The notes: a model not told the origin generated them from the sequence alone. A stretch of 22,037 nt of DNA from JAVBLD01 sp031553705 (GCA_031553705.1 JAVBLD010000062.1:1-22037), one strand, 5' to 3'; positions 7,631 through 15,456 are shown, numbered from the stretch's first letter. Made by a program: numbers and translations.

Positions 7631-10600
7631 TTATCTGAGGTTTAGAAGGGTGTGGCCTTCGGTTTCGCTAATTCCCCGTTTTTCACAATAGACGACGAAC
7701 TGGTCGTCTCCGATCTTGCCGATGCTGAAATAGCGGGCATTCGGATGGGCGATCAGCATACCGCACAGGCTTGTCACAGGTTGGATGGAATATGAGGAGG
7801 TTAAGCTTACTCCAAGGTTATCCGGTGCGTTCAACAGGTCGAACACATCTTTCTTTAGAGAGTGGTCCGGGCAGGCGGAGTAACCGAATGCCGGACGGAT
7901 AGCATGAACGCCTTCGCTTACTTTTTCCTGCATCCATCCGGCCAATGCTTCCGCCAGACGGGCGCAAAGGCTTTCGCGCAGCAGATGGTCAAAGTCGTGG
8001 CAGTGATTGCACTTGTGTTTGTCCGATATCTTTAAGCAGAATAGTCCGACACGGCAGGTTCCGTAATTCTTCGGAATAACAAAATCCGAAAGGCTCAGGC
8101 ATTCGGCGTTGGGATATTGTTGCCGGAGCATCGGGAGTCGGTGGGTGTTGTCCAGGACAATATCGTCGTTTTCAGCATAAGCGTTAAAGAAACGGACGAT
8201 CACTGAGGCTTCGAACGATTGGTCGGCGATGGCTTTTTCCAGTAATTCCAGCGCTGCCCGATAGGTGCGGAGCGCTTCTCCGTTGGTTTGGATGATCTCC
8301 GGGAATTTCCCTTTGAAACTCCAGAAATGAAAAAACGGAGTCCAGTCGATCCTGTCGGTCAATTCTTGCAAATTGATCTGTTTTTGGACTAAGTCATGTT
8401 GTCCGAAAAGCGCATCCTGTTGCCGGTTCTGCCAGTCAAAAACCGGCGCTTTGGACCGGGCTTCGGTATAGCTGAGCATGCTGTTCGGCTTGTTATAGTA
8501 TCTTTGGCGTATCTCTTCCTGCTCCTTCTTTATCCGGTGGATATAACCCTCCCGGTCCTGGAGCAGTTGCTTGATCATGCTTGCCGTTTTTGATGCGTCG
8601 CCTCCCTGGATAACAGCATAGTCATATTTAGGGGCTAATTTTACAGCGGTGTGTACCGAAGAGGTCGTTGCGCCCCCGACAAATAACGGGATATTAAGGT
8701 GCTCCTGTTGCAGAAGTTCGCACAGGTTTTCTATTTCGCTCAGGGAGGGGGTGATCAGTCCGCTTACCCCGATCAGGTCTGCCCGGTGTTCTTTTGCAGC
8801 GGCTACGATATCTGTGTTTTCGACCATTACCCCTAAGTCGATCATTTCGATGTTGTTGCAGGCTAATATGATATTTACGATGTTTTTTCCGATATCATGC
8901 ACATCCCCTTTTACGGTAGCAATAACCATCTTACAGCGTTTGGACGGACGTTGCCCGCAGCTGTTTTGTTTTCCGATCCCCGGTTGCAGTATCGCGACAG
9001 CTTCTTTCATGACTTTCGCCGATTTCACCACTTGCGGCAGAAACATTTTGCCTTCGCCGAACAACGTGCCCACTTTATCCATCCCGGCCATTAGCGGCCC
9101 TTCAATGATTTCTACCGGAACGGAGTATACAGCGGAAGCTTCCGCCAGGTCGGTTGCCAGGTGTTCGGTTATTCCTTTTATCATAGAATATGTCAGACGT
9201 TCCGCCAACGGCAGATTGCGCCATTCTTCGTTTTTGACGGTGTTGTTTCCGGAAGCTTTGTTTTTTATCTTTTCCGCCAGTTCGAGTAACTTTTCGGTGG
9301 CTTCGGGACAGGTGTTCAGAATGACATCTTCCGTGGCTTTCAGCAATCCGGGTTCGATGTCGTCGTATACCTGTAGCATTGCCGGGTTTACGATTCCCAT
9401 ATCCAGTCCGGCCCGGATCGCATGGTATAGGAATACCGAGTGCATCGCTTCTCGGACAGGATTGTTCCTCCGGAATGAGAATGAAAGGTTCGATATTCCG
9501 CCGGAGGTATGGCAACCGGGGAGATTCGCTTTTATCCATGCCACTGCCCGGATAAAGTCGACTCCGTAGTTGTTATGTTCTTCGATGCCGGTGCCGATCG
9601 AGAGTACGTTTACGTCGAAGATGATGTCGTAAGGTTTGAATCCCGCCTTTTCCGTCAGCAGCTTATAAGCCCGTTGGCAGATTGAGATCTTTTGTTCGTA
9701 GGTTGCGGCCTGTCCGGTTTCGTCGAAAGCCATCACAACAACGGCGGCTCCGAGTCTCCTGATCTCATTCGCTTTCCGGAGGAACTCCATTTCGCCCTCT
9801 TTCAGGCTGATCGAGTTGACAATACATTTCCCCTGCGCATTTTTCAATCCGACCAGCAGGGTGTTCCACTCCGACGAGTCGATCATCAGGGCCGCCCTGG
9901 CTATGTCGGGATCGTTGCTGATGATCCGGACAAAGGTTTCCATCTCTTCGGTACTGTCGAGCATCGCATCATCCATATTGATGTCGATGATGGAGGCTCC
10001 GTCTTCGATTTGTTTGCGGGCGATCACGGCTGCTTCGTTATATGCTTTTTCACGGATCAGTTTCGCAAATTTCAGGGAACCGGCGACATTGGTACGTTCG
10101 CCGATATTGGTAAAGTTGTTTAGCGTTTTGTCAACGACGATCTCTTCGAGTCCGCTGACCCTGAGTTGTCCAGGATATGCCGGAACGGTCCTCGGTGCAA
10201 TGCCCGCCAAGGTATTCCGAATTGTTCTGATATGTTCCGGCGTGGTGCCGCAACATCCTCCCGCCATATTCAACCATCCGGCTTCGGCCATCCGTTTTAG
10301 ACAGGCAGCCGTAAATTCCGGAGTTTCGTCATACTCCCCCATTGCGTTCGGCAACCCTGCATTCGGGTAGATGCTCAGCGCACAGGGTAGAAACCTGGCG
10401 AGTTGCTCTACAAACGGGAACAGATCGGTTGCCCCGAAAGAGCAGTTCAGTCCGAAACTAAGTAACGGATAGTGAGATACGCTGGTGAAAAGCGCTTCCA
10501 GCCGTTGGCCGGTGAGCGTCCGTCCGCTTTTATCGTTTATCGTGGCGGAGACCATTACCGGTAACCGGGTGCCTTTTTCCATTTGTACCTGGTCGATGGC

Positions 10601-11149
10601 GTACAGCGCAGCCTTTGCGTTCAGACCGTCGAATACCGTCTCCACCAGCAGGATATCCGCACCGCCTTCGATCAGGCCTGCCACTTGCACAAGGTAGGCT
10701 GCTACCAGCGTATCAAAGTCTACCGGACGATATGCCGGGCGGTTGATGTCGGGAGAGAGGGACAGTGTTTTCGATGTCGGGCCGATGCTACCGGCTACAT
10801 AGACGGGCCGGCCGGCCGACAAAGCTGCCTCTTTGGCGATCCGCGCACCCTCGAAATTCATCCGGTAGGCAAGATCGCTACAGATATACTCTGCCTGTGA
10901 AATTGCGTTTGAATTGAAGGTGTTGGTTTCGATAATATCAGCTCCCGCTTCGATATAAGCGGTATGAATGTCCCGGACCAGTCCCGGCTGAGTGAGACAC
11001 AATATATCGTTGTTCCCTTTCAGGTTGACCGGATGTGCCGTAAACAGCTCTCCCCGGAACTCTTTTTCTTCCGGTTTCCGGAGCTGTATCGAAGTACCCA
11101 TCGCTCCATCCAGGATAACAATCCGTTCTTTTATCAATTTATTTAGCAT
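7631..11149 (-). CDS. metH: Cobalamin-dependent methionine synthase
   Basis: MetH transfers a methyl group from 5-methyl-THF through cobalamin to homocysteine, giving methionine. The 1172-residue protein has all modules. The homocysteine domain carries its zinc ligands C236 (GLNCSFG) and C299/C300 (GGCCGTT). The pterin domain starts near 345 (NIGERTNVAGS), the cap near 645, and the B12 domain has the lower-axial His in DVHDIGKN (H751). The C-terminal SAM-binding reactivation domain shows RPAFGYSACPDH (from about 1085). The ATG at 11149 gives the usual N-terminus 'MLNKLIKERIVILDGAMGT'; an upstream TTG adds seven unlikely residues. It follows the S23 pseudogene and precedes metF on the same strand. 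Retention of the reactivation domain means flavodoxin and SAM are needed to rescue oxidised cobalamin. Confidence 0.98.
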   Translation of the reverse strand: MLNKLIKERIVILDGAMGTSIQLRKPEEKEFRGELFTAHPVNLKGNNDILCLTQPGLVRDIHTAYIEAGADIIETNTFNSNAISQAEYICSDLAYRMNFEGARIAKEAALSAGRPVYVAGSIGPTSKTLSLSPDINRPAYRPVDFDTLVAAYLVQVAGLIEGGADILLVETVFDGLNAKAALYAIDQVQMEKGTRLPVMVSATINDKSGRTLTGQRLEALFTSVSHYPLLSFGLNCSFGATDLFPFVEQLARFLPCALSIYPNAGLPNAMGEYDETPEFTAACLKRMAEAGWLNMAGGCCGTTPEHIRTIRNTLAGIAPRTVPAYPGQLRVSGLEEIVVDKTLNNFTNIGERTNVAGSLKFAKLIREKAYNEAAVIARKQIEDGASIIDINMDDAMLDSTEEMETFVRIISNDPDIARAALMIDSSEWNTLLVGLKNAQGKCIVNSISLKEGEMEFLRKANEIRRLGAAVVVMAFDETGQAATYEQKISICQRAYKLLTEKAGFKPYDIIFDVNVLSIGTGIEEHNNYGVDFIRAVAWIKANLPGCHTSGGISNLSFSFRRNNPVREAMHSVFLYHAIRAGLDMGIVNPAMLQVYDDIEPGLLKATEDVILNTCPEATEKLLELAEKIKNKASGNNTVKNEEWRNLPLAERLTYSMIKGITEHLATDLAEASAVYSVPVEIIEGPLMAGMDKVGTLFGEGKMFLPQVVKSAKVMKEAVAILQPGIGKQNSCGQRPSKRCKMVIATVKGDVHDIGKNIVNIILACNNIEMIDLGVMVENTDIVAAAKEHRADLIGVSGLITPSLSEIENLCELLQQEHLNIPLFVGGATTSSVHTAVKLAPKYDYAVIQGGDASKTASMIKQLLQDREGYIHRIKKEQEEIRQRYYNKPNSMLSYTEARSKAPVFDWQNRQQDALFGQHDLVQKQINLQELTDRIDWTPFFHFWSFKGKFPEIIQTNGEALRTYRAALELLEKAIADQSFEASVIVRFFNAYAENDDIVLDNTHRLPMLRQQYPNAECLSLSDFVIPKNYGTCRVGLFCLKISDKHKCNHCHDFDHLLRESLCARLAEALAGWMQEKVSEGVHAIRPAFGYSACPDHSLKKDVFDLLNAPDNLGVSLTSSYSIQPVTSLCGMLIAHPNARYFSIGKIGDDQFVVYCEKRGISETEGHTLLNLR

Positions 11150-11222
11150 ATTATTACAGGGATAGGGCAAGGGGGCAGGGAATAAGGTTTATTATGGCTC
11201 TGCGGCTCGCCTCTGTTTCTTA

Positions 11223-11548
11223 TTATTTATTTTGTCTGTATTTTATTGAGCTGTAAATCATTTTTTCATTTCCTTGTTGTTGCGGGATATATCTTAATTC
11301 CGTTGACAGATAAATCTGCGTTCGTAATTCTCCACAAGAACCTCGTGCAATATATAAAAAATGTATAAACTCTTTATCTGTTTGCCTTTCGTATCTTTCT
11401 GCAATATTCGACGGGATGGAGATACAGGAGTGTTGTAATTGTTCTTTGATACAGAAGTTATTACATTCTTTATACCATAGATTGAAACGCGTAACTGCAT
11501 TGCCTCCCGCCAGACGTTCAAATTTTCGAATGTTCTATCGGCTTCCAT
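11223..11548 (-). pseudogene. Four-helix-bundle protein (S23/23S-IVS type), frameshifted
   Basis: The first 24 codons read MEADRTFENLNVWREAMQLR...IY, the usual start of S23-type four-helix-bundle proteins. The frame is then lost. Dropping five bases (about 11472-11476, reading GGTAT between TAT and AAA on the coding strand) restores 82 codons containing KEQLQHSCISIPSNIAE, RYERQTDKEFIHFLYIARGS and ELRTQIYLS, the family's core motifs, up to a stop at 11223-11225. The repaired product would be 106 residues, a normal length. The usual NIAEGY is NIAERY here, a second sign of decay. Read without repair, it gives an 84-residue nonsense-tailed product. The family is small and dimer- or pentamer-forming with no settled function. 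It sits within the methionine unit between the UPF0280 gene and metH. Confidence 0.85.
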
Positions 11549-11623
11549 AATGAATATATCATTGTTTGTTTTTATTCTTCATTCTTTGTCCTTTGCTTCC
11601 TATTTCTTGCTTCTTGCCCCTGT

Positions 11624-12373
11624 TTAAAATATTTTTATCTCAAACTGTCCGATCACGCCCATTTTGTCGTCTTTGATCACCATTGCGGAGATGATGTCGT
11701 CGATCCGGGCAATCCGTTCGAGGCACCGGTCGACGTCGACGGCGGTCTGAACGGTATTGCCGAAAGCGGTTGCATAACAGTCGGCCAGCAGGACATCTTT
11801 GCAGATGATCATAACGGCATCTGCTTTGCCAAAGCTCAGGGAGGGACCCACCGTTCCCGATGAGGTGCATATCCCGAGCGGAGCATAGGAAGTTTCAATG
11901 TGCAGTCCTACCTTTTCCGACAATGGGGATTCGCCCGCGAAGACGGAAATATCAATATCTTCCCGGATATCGGCATAGATATCCCCCCCGTTTTCGATCA
12001 CAATCTCGTTTATCCGGAACGACCGTTTCAGTTCGTCTGCTATATGGTGAGCCACTGCTCCCGCGACGGCACCCATCGGGCCGATGCCTGCCTGCCTGCT
12101 TGCCCGGGACATCTCATGGAAAATCCGGGGCGCCTCTTTTTTTGCCGGATAAGGAGCCAGCATTTTTACATACGCAGGATCGGTTTCCAGATAGGCTTCC
12201 ATCTCCTTCCTCAATTCCCGGACGATCTTTTCGGTAAAGGCGGGCATCTCTTTCTGATAGGAAGCCCGGTCAATTCCGATCCAAAGGTCTGTTTCCTTAT
12301 GTTTTACGATAAAATGCTCCCATCTGCCTTCTTTAAAATGTCCGCGGTAGGTGCGCTTTTTATACTCCTTCAT
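11624..12373 (-). CDS. UPF0280 (COG2122) protein, ApbE-like fold
   Basis: A 249-residue cytoplasmic protein of the UPF0280 family, distantly related to the FMN transferase ApbE. Family motifs visible are GIGPMGAVAGAVA (96-108), ENGGDIY (127-133), CTSSGTVGPSLSFGKAD (169-185) and LADCYATAFGN (196-206). In methanogens and Desulfovibrio, genetic work links this family to homocysteine formation together with DUF39 and NIL-ferredoxin proteins; its exact step is not settled. Here it directly follows those two genes (76 bases after the ferredoxin), which supports the same role. The start is ATG 12373. A spacer of 75 bases with a purine-rich tract separates it from the S23 pseudogene. Confidence 0.9.
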   Translation of the reverse strand: MKEYKKRTYRGHFKEGRWEHFIVKHKETDLWIGIDRASYQKEMPAFTEKIVRELRKEMEAYLETDPAYVKMLAPYPAKKEAPRIFHEMSRASRQAGIGPMGAVAGAVAHHIADELKRSFRINEIVIENGGDIYADIREDIDISVFAGESPLSEKVGLHIETSYAPLGICTSSGTVGPSLSFGKADAVMIICKDVLLADCYATAFGNTVQTAVDVDRCLERIARIDDIISAMVIKDDKMGVIGQFEIKIF

Positions 12374-12449
12374 GCGTGAAACAGTTGAAAATTGACAGAA
12401 GAAAATGATTTTTCATTTTCTAAATGTATCTTGTAGGGCTTCATGTTTT

Positions 12450-12863
12450 TTATATTTCTGCAAACTGTACCTTAAAGAGTTTCTGCGGACACGATTTCAG
12501 ACACAACTTGCAAACGATACATTTTTCCGGATTGAATTTCAATATCCAGTCGGGAGCCCCGATCGTCAATGCATGTGAAAAGCAGGCGGACGCACAGTTG
12601 CCGCAATTGATGCACTTCGCTTCGTCGTACGAGATCTTGCTGGAAACGGGACTTACCGTCACGCCGTTATCGGCCAGGTAGCGGATACCCTCTTCCAGCC
12701 GTTGCTCATCGGCCTCAAGTTCAACCAACAGATTGCCGGATTTACCGGCCTGGATCTCTGCTTTTAGAATATTTATCCTGATATCGTATGTCTTTATCAA
12801 ATCATAAGTCAACGACCTGTCGGTGGCATCCACCGGAAAAGTCAATATTAATTTCTTTATCAT
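12450..12863 (-). CDS. NIL domain / 2x[4Fe-4S] ferredoxin for homocysteine synthesis
   Basis: The 137-residue protein has an N-terminal NIL domain (about 1-75, KKLILTFP...LLVELEA), a fold also found at the end of methionine ABC transporter ATPases, and a C-terminal bacterial ferredoxin domain with two CxxCxxCxxxC clusters (C84, 87, 90, 94 and C115, 118, 121, 125). It should pass electrons in the reductive sulfur-insertion reaction that turns aspartate semialdehyde and sulfide into homocysteine, the role of its relatives in Methanosarcina and Desulfovibrio. ATG 12863 is chosen over a TTG at 12878 because an AGGA lies just upstream and the NIL domain starts there. It is located between the DUF39 and UPF0280 genes on the same strand. 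Confidence 0.92.
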   Translation of the reverse strand: MIKKLILTFPVDATDRSLTYDLIKTYDIRINILKAEIQAGKSGNLLVELEADEQRLEEGIRYLADNGVTVSPVSSKISYDEAKCINCGNCASACFSHALTIGAPDWILKFNPEKCIVCKLCLKSCPQKLFKVQFAEI

Positions 12864-12939
12864 GTTCCTAGTTAACAATTAATAATGAATAGTTAAAGGT
12901 TAATACTTCTGCCGCTTACCCCTTTCCTTGTCATTTTTA

Positions 12940-14079
12940 TTACTCTTCTTTAAGTCCTTTCAGGCTGGTGCCTGTCGGCATCGGGCGTACCGGTTCGGAG
13001 AGCAGGAAATCGCCTTTCCGGATCCATGTTTTCAGGATGTCGGCAATTTTTCTGGCTGTCGCCAAGCTGGCTACAGGGGCGGTTCTCACTTTTTGTCCGT
13101 TGATCTCTATCTCTCCGCTACGGAGTGCGGCATAGTTGGTTTTTCCCAGTATCTGGTTGTTATTGCCGTAGTCGATGATGCTGGTTTCGATCTGTTCGTT
13201 CCGAATCGAAACACGCCGGGCTATCTCTTCGTCCAATATCGGGATAGGGATACCGATACCGACAAACAGGCTTACGCCGTATTTTTCATAGTATGCCGCC
13301 CTTAAAAATTCGGTACTCATTTGTTTTAAATCGCCGGTTACCGCAATGGTCCGGGCATTGCTTGTCGGAATACCGTATTCATTGACGGCTTTTGTTGAGT
13401 GGAATTGCGTACCGTTCCAGGTGACATAACCATCTGTCCCGCAAAGGAAAATATGCGTGCCCAGTCCGACCGTCCGGCATTCCGGGTCGTTTATCAGCGG
13501 CGACAATTCACCCGATGTGCTATAGGACGCATTTCTCATTTTCGGCAACAATGTGCCCATATAGGTATATTTTATCTGGTCGGTGGAGTTGGTCGCCACA
13601 TTATAATTCTGGTACGCATTTCTCGGATTGTAGAGATAAGCTTCGTTTACCGTATCTTTATTGATGATTGCTTTTATGTGTTTGCGCGGATAACAGTCGG
13701 TGCCTTTCCCCCATGCCTCCAGCGTAATATCTTTACCGCTTACAAGATCCTCGATCAGGTGGGCTCCCCCATAGACAGGGTTTTCCGAGTTACAATCCGT
13801 TGCTCCGATGTAGGTATCGACAGCAGCCAGGCCGCCGCATACCCTTATTCCGTTCAGTTCTATTTTTTCCATCCGGATCGGGGGATTTGCATGACCGAAG
13901 TTGATAAAAGCTCCTGAGGAACACATTGCCCCAAACGTGGCGGTAGTGACTACGTCTACTTTTTCGGCGATCTCTTTCGGCGAAAGGGTCTTGGATAATT
14001 CCGACACCTCTTCCGCTGTCAATACAACGGCTTTTCCGCTTTTGATTTTTTCATTGATTTCAGCGTATGACTTTGCCAT
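12940..14079 (-). CDS. Homocysteine biosynthesis protein (DUF39/COG1900)
   Basis: The 379-residue protein belongs to the DUF39 (HcyBio) family, which forms homocysteine from aspartate semialdehyde and sulfide in methanogens. Conserved parts include TTATFGAMCSSGAFINFGH, GGLAAVDTYIGATDC, YGGAHLIEDLVSGK, GKGTDCYPRK and GTHIFLCGTDGYV. C53 and C129 line up with the two cysteines reported as important in the Methanosarcina protein (near 54 and 131); C81 and C96 are also present. Methanogen relatives carry C-terminal CBS domains; this protein stops shortly after the catalytic domain (ending KGDFLLSEPVRPMPTGTSLK). It starts at ATG 14079 and is the first gene of the methionine unit, 296 bases downstream of a SAM riboswitch. 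Confidence 0.93.
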   Translation of the reverse strand: MAKSYAEINEKIKSGKAVVLTAEEVSELSKTLSPKEIAEKVDVVTTATFGAMCSSGAFINFGHANPPIRMEKIELNGIRVCGGLAAVDTYIGATDCNSENPVYGGAHLIEDLVSGKDITLEAWGKGTDCYPRKHIKAIINKDTVNEAYLYNPRNAYQNYNVATNSTDQIKYTYMGTLLPKMRNASYSTSGELSPLINDPECRTVGLGTHIFLCGTDGYVTWNGTQFHSTKAVNEYGIPTSNARTIAVTGDLKQMSTEFLRAAYYEKYGVSLFVGIGIPIPILDEEIARRVSIRNEQIETSIIDYGNNNQILGKTNYAALRSGEIEINGQKVRTAPVASLATARKIADILKTWIRKGDFLLSEPVRPMPTGTSLKGLKEE

Positions 14080-14374
14080 AGGATATATTGATTTAATAGC
14101 TTGGGTACTGAATAGAGTAAAAACCCGGATTCCCGAATACCCAAAAGTGAAAAATAAAGTTTATTAAAACGATTCTTGTAGGAGGGTACCACCTGACAAA
14201 AAGATCTACCTTATGATAATTATCTGATAATTTAAAGGCATAAAAATAGGGGAAGATAAGATTAGCGCATGCAGCGCATACGCATAGAAAGGAGAGATGA
14301 ATAAATTACATGATTACCACAGCACCCGGCCTTCTCTCTTAATGTGTCTAATGTTTTCATCTTTTTTCGTTTTA
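14080..14374 (-). other. Long leader between the SAM aptamer and the first gene
   Basis: About 295 bases of leader RNA follow the aptamer. I see a possible AGAGAGA/TCTCTC stem (minus strand, around 14289-14339) followed by CTTTCT, a tandem AGCGCAT (around 14263-14278), a near-palindrome AGGAGGGTACCACCT (14180-14194), and the stem listed at 14101-14144. None is a textbook terminator. No convincing small gene was found; an 82-codon frame on the plus strand (14297-14545) is antisense to the riboswitch. Confidence 0.5.
14101..14144 (-). promoter_or_regulatory. Stem-loop just upstream of the homocysteine gene
   Basis: In the minus-strand RNA, TTGGGTA (14144-14138) pairs perfectly with TACCCAA (14107-14101) around a 30-base loop containing TTCGGGAATCCGGG. 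It ends 21 bases before the start codon and could be part of the riboswitch expression platform or a translation-control element. This is inferred from the pairing alone. Confidence 0.35.
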
Positions 14375-14476
14375 AATTATAACTCCTGTTTTCAGGACGG
14401 GTTTTGGCACCTTTCAAGATTTCCTGAGGTTGCCGGAGGTTCTGTGAGCCCGTTCTCTCGCCTCCTCTTTATAATT
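14375..14476 (-). promoter_or_regulatory. SAM-I (S-box) riboswitch aptamer
   Basis: Read on the minus strand, this stretch has the S-box core. P1 is an 8-bp perfect pair of AATTATAA (14476-14469) and TTATAATT (14382-14375). It is followed by AGAGGAGGCGAGAGAAC, with GGAGG pairing to CCTCC as P2. Then come the invariant CGGCAACC, the P3 return strand AAGGTGCCAAAACC, and a P4 hairpin CCTG-AAAA-CAGG. The length of about 102 bases is normal. S-box RNAs bind S-adenosylmethionine and turn off sulfur and methionine genes. The nearest gene on this strand is the homocysteine biosynthesis gene, so the whole unit through metF is the expected target. How binding is turned into control is not clear because no simple terminator is visible. 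Confidence 0.95.
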
Positions 14477-14506
14477 CAGCCCATCTTTACAGACAGAACT
14501 GCGTTG

Positions 14507-14537
14507 CAAAGTAAAATCAAAATATGGACAAATGCAA
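14507..14537 (-). promoter_or_regulatory. Promoter of the methionine unit
   Basis: On the minus strand TACTTTG (14513-14507) followed by C fits the Bacteroidetes -7 element TAnnTTTG. A TTGC at 14537-14534 lies 20 bases upstream, the right distance for the -33 element. Transcription would begin near 14499, about 23 bases before the SAM aptamer. The position directly ahead of the riboswitch strengthens the call. Confidence 0.7.
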
Positions 14538-14640
14538 GAAATTAAAGAAGAATTAACTGATAATGTAGCGAATAATATAATTTAATGTATAGATAATCAA
14601 CTGATTATTGATTATTTATTTTGTGCGATTTTTGCAGAAT

Positions 14641-14670
14641 AAAAAGGCCGAATGCTATCAGCATTCAGCC
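14641..14670 (-). terminator. Intrinsic terminator of the beta-barrel gene
   Basis: On the minus strand GGCTGAATGCT (14670-14660) pairs with AGCATTCGGCC (14656-14646) over 11 positions with one G-U pair and a 3-base loop, directly followed by TTTTTATT. It lies 48 bases after the stop of the outer-membrane protein gene and separates it from the methionine promoter. Confidence 0.9.
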
Positions 14671-14717
14671 TCTCTGTTATATCTGGCCGATCGTTATGAT
14701 TGACCTTTATTCGTATT

Positions 14718-15296
14718 TTAGATTATTTTGAATCCGAGGGTGAAATTGAAGGAGCGGGGGGATTTGGTGCCGTCCGCGGGTTTAGTGAAGCCTTTTTCGT
14801 AGTCGATGTCGAAGGTGAATTTCCAGACGTCTACGCCGACGCCGACCTTACCATTCCACATCATCGTGTTGTTGTCCAGGTCAATGCCGTGGCCTTTGAT
14901 GTCACCAGCGAAAGAGGCTACCGGACCTGCGAATGCACGAACGTTGACCATTGCCAGTTTCAATACTTTGATACCAACCATCACCGGAATGTCGAATGTG
15001 TTGTATTTCAGTATGGTTGTGGTACCATCTGCTTTGTCGGCTTCACTCTCTTTGTGTGAGTAGTTGAATGCCGGCTCGATGTATAATTGCCTTCCGAGGT
15101 TGAACCGGGCGAAGGCTCCGACCAGGTAGCCGTTGTGCGCTTTGGAGTCTATGATGTCTTCCACACTTTTCGTGAAATCGTCTACGTCAATTTTTGTGTT
15201 TGATAAACCGGCATGAACACCAAGTGTGAACGGTAGCTGCGCCATTGCGGCATATCCGCAAAAACTGATAAAAAATAGGATTATAAACTTTTTCAT
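14718..15296 (-). CDS. Outer-membrane beta-barrel protein (PorT/OmpA-barrel-like)
   Basis: The 192-residue protein has a signal peptide (MKKFIILFFISFCGYAAMA, cut near AQ) and a mature part of alternating amphipathic strands rich in Gly and aromatics (FTLGVHAGLSNTK, YLVGAFARFNLG, LYIEPAFNYSHKE, FDIPVMVGIKV, GKVGVGVDVWKFTFDIDYEKGF), ending in a strand with a hydrophobic C-terminus (FNFTLGFKII). This is the pattern of the small 8-strand barrels annotated as porin-family or PorT-like in Bacteroidetes. It has its own terminator and a probable promoter with a 5' leader of more than 100 bases. No ligand or partner can be named. Confidence 0.85.
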   Translation of the reverse strand: MKKFIILFFISFCGYAAMAQLPFTLGVHAGLSNTKIDVDDFTKSVEDIIDSKAHNGYLVGAFARFNLGRQLYIEPAFNYSHKESEADKADGTTTILKYNTFDIPVMVGIKVLKLAMVNVRAFAGPVASFAGDIKGHGIDLDNNTMMWNGKVGVGVDVWKFTFDIDYEKGFTKPADGTKSPRSFNFTLGFKII

Positions 15297-15440
15297 ACAT
15301 TGATAATTTTAAATTTTGAATTATAAAATCAAAACTTGTGGTTTGTTTTTTGTGTCTATTTTGTCAGCAAACCGATAGGTTTACTCTCCAAAATTTAAAT
15401 GCCTGCGTAAATTACGAATAAGATTGCCATGTCCTTGGAG

Positions 15441-15448
15441 CAAAGATA
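15441..15448 (-). promoter_or_regulatory. Possible -7 element for the beta-barrel gene
   Basis: TATCTTTG on the minus strand (15448-15441) is a full match to TAnnTTTG, just beyond the stop of the upstream methyltransferase gene. The -33 region is T-rich but not a clean TTTG. It would give a leader of about 138 bases before the ATG at 15296. Confidence 0.4.
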
Positions 15449-15456
15449 TTAAAAAT

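Noticed and set aside
7980..8020. CNHCH (heme c-like CxxCH) in MetH at about residues 1047-1051
   Set aside because: MetH is cytoplasmic and not a cytochrome; the match is most likely chance within the activation domain.
8649..9569. 306-codon plus-strand ORF
   Set aside because: It is opposite metH over the B12 and cap domains; a shadow of its codon use.
11150..11222. Possible second riboswitch (cobalamin or SAM) directly ahead of metH
   Set aside because: Only 73 bases of low-complexity sequence, without S-box or cobalamin-box words.
14180..14194. T-box-like AGGTGGTACCCTCCT on the minus strand
   Set aside because: It recalls the T-box AGGGTGGNACC, but T-boxes belong mainly to Firmicutes, no stem I specifier structure is seen, and the site is simply a near-palindrome around GGTACC.
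14297..14545. 82-codon plus-strand ORF
   Set aside because: It is antisense to the SAM riboswitch and its leader, with no family resemblance; the conserved RNA on the other strand explains the sequence.
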